From assembly GCA_024114885.1 (NCBI GenBank), contig CP099419.1, forward strand, positions 2,542,001-2,606,000: a stretch of 64,000 bases of DNA. The letters run 5' to 3'. This stretch comes from Septoria linicola. Its lineage: Eukaryota; Ascomycota; Dothideomycetes; Mycosphaerellales; Mycosphaerellaceae. Below, one piece after another: positions 50,129-59,942 of this stretch (position 1 is the first letter of the stretch; each line of letters begins with the position of its first letter). Below the pieces are notes generated by a model. That model was not told where the DNA came from, searched no databases, and worked only from the letters and a program-made list of their open reading frames with translations. The translations under genes and the position numbers were made by a program.

Positions 50129-51501
50129 GATGACGACCAGGGTTCATTCCAAACAGCTTCATTTTGTACAGCGTGCGATATTGTTAGGCATTACGATTGC
50201 ATCCAAGGGCCAGAGATTTTACGAGACCACGAAATCAGCGACTTGGGCATTTCACCAGCGAATACCAGGGTACAGAGTTTAGATTAGATCAACACCGCCG
50301 CGGCGTTTTACATTGTCCATGTGGCTTTCGTTTCACTTCCTGTGCTATCATGTCTTCCCCTCCACAACTGCGACGTTCCGTCCAGTTGGATAGTTCTGGC
50401 TGGAGTCTAGTCAGCCATAGCCCCCGTTTTTTGGTAATTCTCGACCTCTGCGGGACTCGCCAGCATTTCTCTATAGTTCAGAACCATGCAACCAACGATT
50501 TGCTGCCTGGGTGAAAACAGGCTGGGCTTCAAACGAGCTTACTTGCGATACTAGTCAAAGTTGATACTCGTCAGAGGTATGCGTCTGAAGCAAAAGTAAA
50601 ATACATAATCTTTCATCTACAATATTGCCGTTTGAAGCTATGGCGCCTCGTTCCAAATTGACACCAACGTGTCTCCCTCTACGATGAATTGACACAATAG
50701 TGTCTAGCCAGATGCTAAGGCATCTACAGTGAGAAGGATGCTAAGGCATCTCGAAGTAATGCACGATGGTGCAGGGGAAAGTGACGCGATGGCGTCTGTG
50801 CCAAAGATGCGATGGCATCGGAGGCTTATGCTTCCTCGTTCTACAGGGCACGTCGATGCACGATGTGTTGAGCCATGATACCGGCACGATTCGCTTGATT
50901 GGTTGCTATGCCAGATCTGTCGCCGATTATAGACACTGGTGATCAGCAGAGCAGGACGAGCCGCATGGCTTGGCGTTTAGAGGCGAAGGCAGCGAGTGAA
51001 GTCGTGATGCTGAAGCAAAAGTGCAGCACCGGGGGCTCGAAAATGGGTCGGTGTCGATTTTACGGCCCAGGATAACAGATGCTATCGAGCAAGGAGGGCA
51101 ATCACGCTGCGTCCGTGGTACTTGTGCTGTCAGAACCATGCATGCTTTACGACGCAGTTGCCTCGGTCTGAGCTGTCTCGGTGCGAATCCTGTCCTGCAC
51201 CCATTTTTTTTAAGCTCGTCCCGGGCCATCACCACCTGCGCTCTATCGGCATTTCTCCCCGCCCACCCAGTTATTCGAGCGACGCAAATGAGGACTTGAA
51301 GCTTTTGCCTGTTGCGAGCACGAAGCTTGATGCTTCAGCCGCTGCGCGCAACACATTCCAACGTCCACTGCTCGGGTCCGTGCCGGGCGGACATGAATTC
51401 TTCAGTAGCCTGCATCTGTGTGCAATGAGCGATCGGAGGACGCCTCTAGCATGTTTCTCTCGTCTCGGCCAGACTTTCCCATAATCGCCCTCAAGCCCTC
51501 A
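50129..51501. other. Intergenic region containing a hairpin array
   Basis: This 1,373-bp interval lies between the aspartic protease and PET100 3' ends. It holds the hairpin array annotated separately. ORFs of 92-120 codons overlap PET100 or are of random composition, and no gene is called. The array dominates its informative content. Confidence 0.5.
50660..50819. repeat. Array of seven 14-nt hairpin units with compensatory arm changes
   Basis: Seven units with 5-bp perfect arms and 4-nt loops: 50660 GACAC-CAAC-GTGTC, 50691 GACAC-AATA-GTGTC, 50711 GATGC-TAAG-GCATC, 50737 GATGC-TAAG-GCATC, 50760 TGCAC-GATG-GTGCA, 50783 GACGC-GATG-GCGTC and 50806 GATGC-GATG-GCATC. The last four start exactly 23 bp apart. 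Where one arm base differs between units, the partner base changes too (C:G to T:A, A:T to G:C). Starts fall in all three reading frames, so this is not a protein repeat. Its role is unknown: DNA sites for a dimeric protein, an RNA element, or a decayed mobile element are all possible. Confidence 0.85.
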
Positions 51502-51959
51502 TCACTTTCCAAGCCCAAACCAGCCGCCCTTCTTCGCGCTTCCACTCTCCTCAACAGCCGGTGCATCGCCCTCTCTCGGAAGCACTTTCGTGCTGTTCAG
51601 ATATTCCCTCACTCTCCCCTCTCGCACCTCGTTCTCATTGGCATGAGTGGACACATCCAAGCCCTGCTCCTCAGCAGCCAATCTTCTCGCCCGCGCAGCC
51701 AATCTTCTCTGCTTCAACCTCTCAATCTCCTCCTTGATCTCGTCCTTTTCGAATGGGATCTCGTGAGTCTGACCTCGCTTGGGCCAGAAGTCGGGGACGG
51801 AAAAGCGAGAGTCGAGGTTGATGCCGAAGTAGTACATGAACCCGATTGGGAACATGATGTACATGCCGAACTAGAAGAGGAAGATTGTCAGCGTGATGCG
51901 AACGAGTTGAGCGGTATCATGCTATTCACCTTGAACACTTCGAGGTTTGGACCGCCCAT
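51502..51959 (-). CDS. PET100: PET100, cytochrome c oxidase assembly chaperone
   Basis: Exon 1 is 51959-51930 (ten codons) and exon 2 is 51870-51502, with a 59-nt intron (GTGAAT...CTTCTAG). The joined protein is 132 aa. MGGPNLEVFKFGMYIMFPIGFMYYFG, spanning the junction, is the strongly conserved Pet100 N-terminus with the single membrane helix. A long charged helix follows (KDEIKEEIERLKQRRLAARARRL). Known role: inner-membrane chaperone for complex IV assembly. The ten-codon first exon is easily missed by gene finders. Without it the frame starts at MYIMFP and loses the conserved start. Confidence 0.93.
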
Positions 51960-52457
51960 GTTTGCTGCTATGGGGTTGTGAATGGATTGATGCACGTGTG
52001 AAAGCTGAACGAAGCGTCTGAGAAGTGCTCGAGAGTCGATGATGGCAACGGAAGTCTGCTCCGCAACTCGATCACCGAACTTTGGCCGAGTCGGATGCAA
52101 ATTCAAGCAAGAGCTGGAAATGTAGAGTTGTGCTCAGGGGAATCTCATCATTTGTTGGATGCACCAGGTCTAGTCTAATGTCCAGTGCTGTTCTTCCCGA
52201 ACGCCTCGCTAAGAGCACCGCAATATATAATACAATCCGATCATCGTCATCATTAGTCCCAGTCGTAATCTATCGTGTAGCAGCCCGCTAGAAATGCACA
52301 CTACATGCAGACGCAGTGATCGTCATGCGAAAGTGAACCGAACCTTTCGCTGTGGGAGAGTCGAGAGTGTAGCTTCCGATTTGGAGAGGTTGAGTTGACA
52401 GGCACTTTGAGACGGTTAGCAGACGATCCTCACGTGTGCTGGGAATAGTATTCACCT
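51960..52457. other. Intergenic upstream of PET100 and 3' of PFK2/FBP2
   Basis: This 498-bp interval contains no supported ORF. An AT-rich run near 52220-52260 could be the 3' end of the downstream gene or a promoter element. Confidence 0.4.
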
Positions 52458-54935
52458 CTACACCATGTCGTCTTGGGCTCTTCTCAACTGGAAGTTTGGC
52501 ACTTCGTAGAACCACTCCGTGTCCTTGTCCCACTTGTACGCCTTGAAGTCCACGCCATAGGGCTTTGGCTCGAGACAATAGAGCATGCCGAGCGGCACGT
52601 CCAGATCAGCGACCTCCTCACGATTGAGGCCTCGGAAGTAGGCCAACAGCACACGGGCGACGCTGCGATGTCCTACGAGTAGGACATGATCTGTCATGCG
52701 CTCCAATTCGACAATCACAGGTCGAAGACGGTTGATAATATCGAGGTAGCCCTCACCACCCGGACCAGGATATCGGTAATGCAGCTTGTCAGCTCTCCGG
52801 CTACGGTATTCATCCGGATACTGTGTGCTTATACACGAGTATGTGAGACCTTCCATGACGCCAGCATTAAGCTCATCCAACATTCGCATCTGCTTGGTGT
52901 CGTACTCCTCATCGTCGAAGTACTGCGCAGTCTGGATACTACGCTTGAGCATAGATGTCCATACGCAGAACGATTTCGGCTCATATCCAACAGCCGACGC
53001 CTCGGTCAGGATCGAAGCAGTCTCGTCATGCTCCGAGTCCGGTGATTGTGGTTGATAGTACGGATTTGGTGGCGTAACATCACCTGGCTGTGGTGGGAAA
53101 TGAGTATTCTTCAGATTCTCAATCTGCTTGATGTCCCACTCCTTGCGCTTCTCCTCAATGAACTTTTGCAGTGATTTGGCGTACTGGAGCCCTTCAGACG
53201 CAAGATCGCTATCGCCTCCGATCTTGCCAGACACATTGTCTTGGCTGAGGCCGTGGCGCGTGATCCAGATTTGTCGTGGGGCAAGGTTGAAGTTGAGGAG
53301 GTAATAGTTTGCCTGTGCCATCAAGAAACCTTTGATTTGGTGGCTGATGACCTTACGTCCTACATCGATCATCTGAATGTATGGCATGTGCATATTCTCC
53401 TCATAATCACCGAGAGAAACATACGCCTTTTCGTACTCGCGCACGCGCTTTCTGAAGTCTGCGAGAGCGATCGTTGGGTCCATTTCGCGGTAGTCGGGTC
53501 CTTGGAGTTTCAGGCGCATGTTCGCTTCCAACAGATCCTGATCTACGCACTTTGATTCGAGAAAGAGCACATTGAGCTGAGGTCCGGCGCGCTCACGGAT
53601 GTGGTCCATGATCATCTTTCGTCGTGCCAAAGTACTGTTCGTGGCGTCCAGTATGCCTATGCTGCCGTTCTCGTACAAAATGTAGTCTAGAAGCTCGTCT
53701 AGTGTCTCCCGAGCGACTTGCTCGCGGATTTGTGAAGCTTTCTTGTTCTGTGGGTCGAAAAAGTTCGCGTTCTGCTCCATGTTGTCCTCTTCCACTTCTG
53801 GCTTCTTCTCCGGGACATCCTTCGAAAGAACAGCAGTAGCTAGACTCTGCTTCCTGGAAGGCACCTGCGGCGCTGTGCTAGCGCTCGATACCTCCAATGT
53901 GTTGCTGCGAGGTGGTGTGGGAGGAGGGTCGAGCTTCGTTTCGCCGTTGAGAATGATCTGCGCTACAGAGGGATGGTGAGCTGTCTGCTCGGATCGTGGG
54001 TAGGGAAATGGCTTCAAGACGTCTTGAGCATCGTCGGCGTGGTCCTCATGGTGCTGCTGACTCCTAGTCTTCTCCAGGCTATTTGGACCACCGGCCACTG
54101 TTCGACGCCGCTCACCCACGTTGAAGATGCGTGTGTCATGCTGCAACCAGTTGAGATATCGAGCCAGCTTTTTCGTTATGTAGCTTTTGCCTCTCGCGGG
54201 CAGACCAACCATAATGATCACTAGCTTCGATCCAACATCTCGCTGTGCAATCCGTCCATCTGGAGAGACCTTGCTCTTGGTCAAGCCTGGGATGTCCAGA
54301 GTCGTTGGTCGCACTCGTGGTGTGGATGTGCCAGAGTTCTGTCGCCGTGGAGCCAGGTTCCACTGGCTAGGATGGCTAGGACTGTCACTTCCATTGCTAC
54401 TTGGTGCCTGGCTTTTACCCATGATCTTGGGCGAGTTTGGCGCAGTCGTTGCAGGCGTGTCGTTCAGCGCAGCAGTTGCGCCGGTACGCTCTGGCAGAGT
54501 GCCGTTCATGGCTGCAGCTAGGGCACCAGCACGGTACGAGGGTAGTCGTTTAGGAGCAGCAAGAAAGTCCGATGCTGACCTGTTCCTGACTGTGGGAGGC
54601 GCACTACCATTATTGTTGTCGCGACGGGCATGATTCGAAAACGTTTTATCGAGGTGATCGCGGAGCAGATCCACTTGCTGATCGGTCGGCGTGTCTTCGT
54701 TGCGGCTGCTCCGCTCTTCAGCGCTGGCCGTCATGGCGTATTGGGCTAGCTTGGACTGCTGGACGGTCTGCGACTGGCGACGACGATAGAGGCCCAGTTG
54801 CGATTTGTCTTCCTCGTGGCAAGAACACGTCCGCGCACTGTGAGCGTCTACATCGATGCCATCATGATGGTTCTCCTGGGAACTGCTGTCGCTGTCGCTT
54901 TGATTGTGATTACTCGCTGGCACGGCGTGGGGCAT
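52458..54935 (-). CDS. 6-phosphofructo-2-kinase/fructose-2,6-bisphosphatase
   Basis: Single exon, 825 aa, long for the family. The first ~230 residues are disordered and Ser/Pro-rich. The kinase domain starts with KLVIIMVGLPARGKSYITKKLARYL (P-loop 244-251) and ARYLNWLQHDTRIFNVGERRR. A ~115-residue low-complexity insert lies between that segment and ANFFDPQN, where related enzymes join directly. The kinase part ends near residue 575. The bisphosphatase part begins with WITRHGLSQDNVSGKIGGDSDL and keeps both histidines (the RHG motif and VLLVGHRSVARVLLAYFRG). Known role: makes and breaks fructose-2,6-bisphosphate, the main switch between glycolysis and gluconeogenesis. Both activities look possible, but retention of bisphosphatase activity varies between fungal paralogs. 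Confidence 0.92.
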   Translation of the reverse strand: MPHAVPASNHNQSDSDSSSQENHHDGIDVDAHSARTCSCHEEDKSQLGLYRRRQSQTVQQSKLAQYAMTASAEERSSRNEDTPTDQQVDLLRDHLDKTFSNHARRDNNNGSAPPTVRNRSASDFLAAPKRLPSYRAGALAAAMNGTLPERTGATAALNDTPATTAPNSPKIMGKSQAPSSNGSDSPSHPSQWNLAPRRQNSGTSTPRVRPTTLDIPGLTKSKVSPDGRIAQRDVGSKLVIIMVGLPARGKSYITKKLARYLNWLQHDTRIFNVGERRRTVAGGPNSLEKTRSQQHHEDHADDAQDVLKPFPYPRSEQTAHHPSVAQIILNGETKLDPPPTPPRSNTLEVSSASTAPQVPSRKQSLATAVLSKDVPEKKPEVEEDNMEQNANFFDPQNKKASQIREQVARETLDELLDYILYENGSIGILDATNSTLARRKMIMDHIRERAGPQLNVLFLESKCVDQDLLEANMRLKLQGPDYREMDPTIALADFRKRVREYEKAYVSLGDYEENMHMPYIQMIDVGRKVISHQIKGFLMAQANYYLLNFNLAPRQIWITRHGLSQDNVSGKIGGDSDLASEGLQYAKSLQKFIEEKRKEWDIKQIENLKNTHFPPQPGDVTPPNPYYQPQSPDSEHDETASILTEASAVGYEPKSFCVWTSMLKRSIQTAQYFDDEEYDTKQMRMLDELNAGVMEGLTYSCISTQYPDEYRSRRADKLHYRYPGPGGEGYLDIINRLRPVIVELERMTDHVLLVGHRSVARVLLAYFRGLNREEVADLDVPLGMLYCLEPKPYGVDFKAYKWDKDTEWFYEVPNFQLRRAQDDMV

Positions 54936-56573
54936 AGCAATGTATGGCAGCCCCGGCTAAGGATGACGGAGGACGAATGAAGTCCGATGTTGAACCACAA
55001 GCGAGCTTTCTGTCATTCTTTTGTGTGGAGCGCTGGAAATTTCTACCAACGTTCCATCGGGCGTGATATGCTCTTCACGCGTTGTGCTGAGCGCAGTACA
55101 GTCACACACTCCCGCTGGCGAGCAGTCTTGGTAGCGCCGAGATCGCCGCGATGCTGGGAGATCAGAGTTCGGGGTCCTCGTCTCGTTCCAATAATAAATG
55201 AAAATGGACAAGAGTTGTCCGTCTGGGCGCAGGAGGCTCAGCTGACGATTATACAAGCACAGCGGCCGATGGACTGCGGCATACAAGTAGCTACGAGAAG
55301 CTCCTGCAGAAATGCGATTGGACTGCTAGCAGCTTGTTGTCGTGAGGACTGCTTTGTCTGGACTCTGCGGCAGGAGCTGCACGTGTCAGTGAACTAAAAA
55401 CTATGGGAACTCAATCTGCGTCCAATCTGAACGCGAGCCGTCCGCACGCCGCCAGAAGCTCTGTGCCTGCTGACGGCGTTTGATGTTGAGCCTCATCTCA
55501 CAGTCCCGTCTTCCCCTGTCCTTACACAGTCGCTCTTTCCTGTCTGCATGGCGACATGTGTCGAAGCACATCCATTCACACGGCTTCGAACGAATACCAA
55601 TGTGTTGGCCGCTTTGGACCAAGAACACGGCTTCACCATTGCGCAAATAGTTCTCGAGCGCTCAATCGGCTTGTAATTCGCAAGAAGGCAAGAGTCCGCA
55701 AGGAATGAGTCCATTGTCCTTGCCTCTTGCAACGCCTGGTGTCGGTCATGGCTGGGCTCTTGGCTACTCATTCAACTTTGCAATTGGTAACTAGTCCTGC
55801 ACTCCGAGTCCGCCTATGCTGCGGTCCGGCCTGGCCCTGCGAGGCCCGTCAACAGGATGCACCAGAGCGAAGCAGGTCTGACCCGCAGTCTCCGGCCAAG
55901 CCTATGAGCTGCATTGCTGACAGCTAAGTCGGACTTGATCGTCCTCTCTGACCTCACTTGTGAGAGCGCGGCATCGGCCTTGCATGGTTTCCAACGGAGC
56001 TCCAAGACCGCACGTGCAGATGACCAGCCAGCGCAGCCTCACCGGGCTCCGAGTCCCACAAGCATCTGTTACTAAGAGTGCCGTGCAGTCAGACAGGATA
56101 AGTCATCCATCATTGCATCCGCCTTGTCATGGGCGTAGCCACCTCGTGAAGAAGAGAGAACGTGCTTCCAAAGGAATTTGAGAAGTACGTGTCTGCTACG
56201 ATGGTTCTTCGAGCTTCATGTCGACGAGTCGTCGGCAGTATGGCACGGTCAGCCAATCTCTCAAGCATAGATCTCATTGCAAACTCCATCCCAGAGCTTA
56301 TGAGGTACTTGTCTAAGAAGCCACACTGGCTCGTTGTCTAGACCACGGCATCGTTGCTCATGGTCGATGAAGAGTGTATCGTGTTTTGCAAACGCCTCCT
56401 GCCAAGAATGTCACCAGTATTTCAGCTGCTTAGCTTGAAGATAAAGAGCAATGTGTCTCTGCTTCGCGTATTGTAGACCCAGCGCAATCACCTGCAAGGA
56501 CAGAGTGAGGAGACGAGGGCTGTGATAGAGCTGCGATTGAAACGCTCACAGATTGTGGAAGAGCATTTATTCA
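54936..56573. other. Gene-poor interval
   Basis: About 1.6 kb with ORFs of 60-136 codons on both strands, none with a domain; the largest (plus, 54987-55397) is Cys/Arg-rich and random-looking. It should contain the PFK2/FBP2 promoter. No gene is supported. Confidence 0.4.
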
Positions 56574-57208
56574 TTACACGTCTTTTAGCCTTAGCGTCAG
56601 CACAAGTAATGTTACATAGGCAGCCACGCTGAGACTCGTCAGGACTGCCACCACATTGCCACTAGTTCTGAAGCGTTTCCTGCTCAAGCCGTCCTCTCCG
56701 ACTTCTGTGAAGAATTGCCTATTCGATTGCATTCGTCGAAAAGCGCTGACTGCTAGCACGCCCGCGCCGTACACTGCGAAAAGGGCGCCTGGCCAAGGTC
56801 AGTGTTGTTCCGGACTTCCATAAGAGCTAATGATGTACCAATGCTGTAGAACTCGCTCGTGAAGATCTTCAATACTACCAGCGCGAAGCTGAATTGGCTC
56901 AAACTTGTCCTGATATAGGCTCCCTCGAAGGTTCGCTGTGCGGCTCGAATTTCGACCAGTTCTTGAGGCGTGAGCACTACCGACCGAGCCCGATGCAGGC
57001 GGAGGTGGTATCGATCTGATGCATGACGAGTCTTTAGGCCAGTCAGTGAATTGCGTGTCGTGGGAAGCAGGCCAGTTCTGGAAAGCCTCGATGCTTGGAC
57101 ACCCTGGGCTGTGATGAAACGAGACTGAACTCTTGTCGAGAAGTAGGTTGAGGATGACATACCTCGAACATGGTGTACTATCGACTCATACTGTCCTTCG
57201 GACGACAA
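56574..57208 (-). CDS. DUF202-domain membrane protein
   Basis: Exon 1 is 57208-56839 and exon 2 is 56788-56574, with a 50-nt intron (GTACAT...GGCCAG). This gives 194 aa from the ATG at 57208, or 178 aa from the ATG at 57160. RTFEGAYIRTSLSQFSFALVVLKIFTSEFYSIGALFAVYG, continuous across the junction, matches the DUF202 (YidH/Vtc1-like) pattern: a short R-T-F motif, then three helices. The last helix is NVVAVLTSLSVAAYVTLLVLTL. Relatives include the Vtc1 subunit of the vacuolar polyphosphate polymerase and many proteins of unknown role. The N-terminal ~80 basic residues are unlike Vtc1, so I do not assign it to that complex. Confidence 0.8.
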
Positions 57209-57833
57209 GATTTTATCTCTCCCTCATCTCTCCCGTGACGAAACTTGAGGTTTTAGTTCGAGATACGTGAGAGCTGATGAGGAGGAAACGAGATGTCGTC
57301 TGCCTCTCACGTGGCATAGATCTAGCTTGCTCGTGTACGGGGACCTGCACACCAACACTGCTGCCGCGACTATAGCATTTGGCGCCCTCGCCGCCGACAG
57401 CGTAACCCCGTCGACAAGGCACCCACGCAGGCCACTGATGAGTCGATTGGGCCTGTAAATGATGGAGCGGGCCCGGGTACTTGACCAGCAACCCCACTGC
57501 CCGTCGACTCCGTCTCTGGTGCATGCATAGCCTATACAACACATACCTTACCTGTCGCCTCGCCCGCCCCCGTCTTTCACCTGCCCTGCTGTCTGTCTCC
57601 ACAGATCTCTTCCGTTCCTTCCACCGCAGACTTGACGTGGGGAAAGCACGTTGGCGCCATTCGCCTTTGCCAGCGGACTCTCGAGGCTGAGCTCCTACTT
57701 CACCGCGAGCTTGTCAGCAACTCGATGTGGGACGAGCAGTGTGCTTCCGCCGCTCTTATCCTTCGGCAATCGATTTCTGGCTCGTCGTCTTGAGCCTCTC
57801 GACGGCATACAGCTTCTGCTACAGCGAGACATC
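57209..57833. other. Divergent promoter region of the DUF202 and RNase H1 genes
   Basis: This 625-bp interval. From 57636 onward the RNase H1 frame is open but has no ATG (see findings). A separate frame from ATG 57523 to TGA at 57690 encodes an Arg/Ser-rich leader-like peptide. No independent gene is called. Confidence 0.45.
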
Positions 57834-59141
57834 ATGGCACACATTGACGCTTCCAATGGCTTCACAGCCGTCAACCCAGCATCTGCCCCGGCGCCGGCAC
57901 TCGCGCAGCCTGATGCGTCCCTCTCCACCGCCGGCACGAAACGGAAGCGCGAGTCCAAGAGCATGCTGAAGTTCTACGCAGTGCGCACGGGCAAGACACC
58001 CGGCATTTACCACACGTGGGCAGAATGTCTCGATCAGGTGCGTGGCTTTCCCAAAGCCATGTTCAAGTCATTCACTTCCCTCACCGATGCCGAGAAATTT
58101 GTCAACAACGAGGGCGATGCCAGACCCTCGACTGTCACGAAATGGTATGGAGTGCAGGCTGGGCGAAATCCTGGCGTGTACACGAACTGGCAGGATGTGC
58201 TGGATCAGATTACGGGCTGGAAGGGGCCGAAGCACAAGGGCTTCAAGACGAGGACTGAGGCAGAGCAGTATGTGGCTGAGGGCCAGGCAGCGTTGGCAGC
58301 CACGGCGGACATACCTGTCGGTAGCATCGAGCAGGGAGAGCCGGCACTGAAAAAGGTGAAGGGCGCCAAGAAGAAGATCGATGGAATCAAAGAGGAGAGT
58401 CTCCCGCCCTCGACAGAGCAAGGCCAGTATGAGCCGGGAGACGCACCTCTGCCGGACGACGCAGAAGACGGCTTCGACCGAGATACAATCCTGGACGCCT
58501 CTACAGACGGCATTCGATACAAAACGAGAGAGGAACGTGAAGCCTACAAGTACCAAGCAGTGCGGCCAGTGAAGGACGCTCCGATACGGATATACACGGA
58601 CGGAAGCTCACTTTCAAATGGCAAGACCAACGCGTGGGGTGGTGTGGGAGTCTACTTCGGGCCCCAGGATAGACGAAACATCAGTGAACCGCTGAATGGG
58701 ACCAAGCAAACGAATCAGCGAGCAGAACTTACCGCCATTGTCCGTGCACTCGAAGTGGCTCCGAAGGACAGGAAGATTGTCATAGTCAGCGACAGCAGAT
58801 ATTCGATAGACTGCGTGACGAACTGGTTCCACAATTGGCAGCGCAATGGCTGGGTTAATTCCTCGAAGAAGCCCGTGGAGAACAGAGATCTCGTTCAGAA
58901 AATCCTTGATATGCTTGAGGAGCGATTTCGACTGAATGAGCATCGGATGGAAGATGCTGAAGACGCTCCTCCAGCTGATCAACGCGCACACTGGGACCGT
59001 GGTCCAGGTGGTGTGCGATTCGAGTGGGTGAAGGGCCATGATAAAGACGAGGGCAACAACGCTGCTGACGACTTGGCTACCGCTGGTGCGAGGTCTGCGC
59101 GAGAATTGGGAATGGATGTGAGCCTGTCATCGCAGGGCTAG
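57834..59141 (+). CDS. RNH1: Ribonuclease H1 with two hybrid-binding domains
   Basis: The first in-frame ATG is 57834 (MAHIDASNGF), giving 435 aa. Residues ~36-42 (KRKRESK) resemble a nuclear localisation signal. Two RNase H1 N-terminal hybrid-binding domains follow, ~45-90 (KFYAVRTGKTPGIYHTW) and ~103-148 (KWYGVQAGRNPGVYTNW). An acidic linker precedes the RNase H domain from ~250. The catalytic acids are in YTDGSS, NQRAELTAI, VSDSRYSID and NNAADDLA. Known role: removes RNA from RNA-DNA hybrids (R-loops, primers) in nucleus and mitochondria. The frame remains open upstream to 57636 without an ATG; a non-AUG or spliced start could add a leader. Confidence 0.95.
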   Translation: MAHIDASNGFTAVNPASAPAPALAQPDASLSTAGTKRKRESKSMLKFYAVRTGKTPGIYHTWAECLDQVRGFPKAMFKSFTSLTDAEKFVNNEGDARPSTVTKWYGVQAGRNPGVYTNWQDVLDQITGWKGPKHKGFKTRTEAEQYVAEGQAALAATADIPVGSIEQGEPALKKVKGAKKKIDGIKEESLPPSTEQGQYEPGDAPLPDDAEDGFDRDTILDASTDGIRYKTREEREAYKYQAVRPVKDAPIRIYTDGSSLSNGKTNAWGGVGVYFGPQDRRNISEPLNGTKQTNQRAELTAIVRALEVAPKDRKIVIVSDSRYSIDCVTNWFHNWQRNGWVNSSKKPVENRDLVQKILDMLEERFRLNEHRMEDAEDAPPADQRAHWDRGPGGVRFEWVKGHDKDEGNNAADDLATAGARSARELGMDVSLSSQG

Positions 59142-59404
59142 ATGTCGAGCGTTGCTGCTGGCACACACGAGGAAATGTTACCAGAGCTGTTGAGGGGCTT
59201 CATGAAAACACGATCAGAAGATTGCCGCGCAGCCATACTATCTCTAGAGCCCATGAGGGGACGAAAAGTTCGGGAGCAAAGATGATCCGCTAGCATTCGC
59301 GCCCTTCTAATAGCCATGAAATTCATGTCAGAATGTGGAGCATGATAATTGCAATGCCAACCCACGAGCTCATCTCGTCCCCTACATTAGAGTTGAAGTG
59401 CCAT

Positions 59405-59751
59405 CTAATTCCACTGAATGCCTGCCATGCATTGCTTTCGATCCTTCGCGAGCTTTGATTTGGTTTGCCCACTCGTTTCTGCCTGTCTTACTTGTCGCTC
59501 GTACGTCTCCCAGCAGCGGGCCCAATCTTCTTGTGTCATACCACGCCGGTTTTGTCTCTCGAGGTGCGCCACGCCGTGTCGTTGAGTCTGCCAAGCTTGC
59601 GCAGTCGCTCTATGCACTTGTCGAGCCCTCCATCTCTGGCCACAATAGCTCGAGTGTTGTAGATGAATCCGCGATAGTAGTTGACAATTGCAGTGTGTGC
59701 TTGCCGCGAATCTGAGACCGGAGCTTCCTTCCGTGCTGGCTGCAAGCTCAT
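59405..59751 (-). CDS. Small hypothetical protein, probably two exons
   Basis: From ATG 59751 (MSLQPARKEAPVSD) the frame runs about 70 codons through YYRGFIYNTRAIVARDGG and IERLRKLGRLND. It must then shift to reach the coding-like end QTKSKLAKDRKQCMAGIQWN, which stops at 59405. A 59-nt intron with donor GTATGA and acceptor AGACAG joins the frames and gives about 95 aa. A 56-nt intron (donor GTGGCC) is an alternative. Helix-rich and basic; no family recognised. The gene is tentative. Confidence 0.4.
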
Positions 59752-59942
59752 GGTCGGTGCGTCGATATGGTACACTTGGAGATGCTCCGATGAGATGATC
59801 AGTTGTGGTAATGATGATTGGCTTCCTTGGTCGACGATATTGTTGTTGTTGTTGCACTGAGCTCGACTTGGAAGCTGGCGTTCTTGGTTACACAATCGTC
59901 GTTTCCGGTCAATCTCAGGTCACAGGAAGCAGGTGTCAACTT

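Noticed and set aside
50660..50819. Reading the hairpin array as a protein repeat (DTNVS, DTIVS, DAKAS, DAMAS)
   Set aside because: The units fall in all three frames and stop codons occur between them, so the amino-acid pattern cannot be translated continuously.
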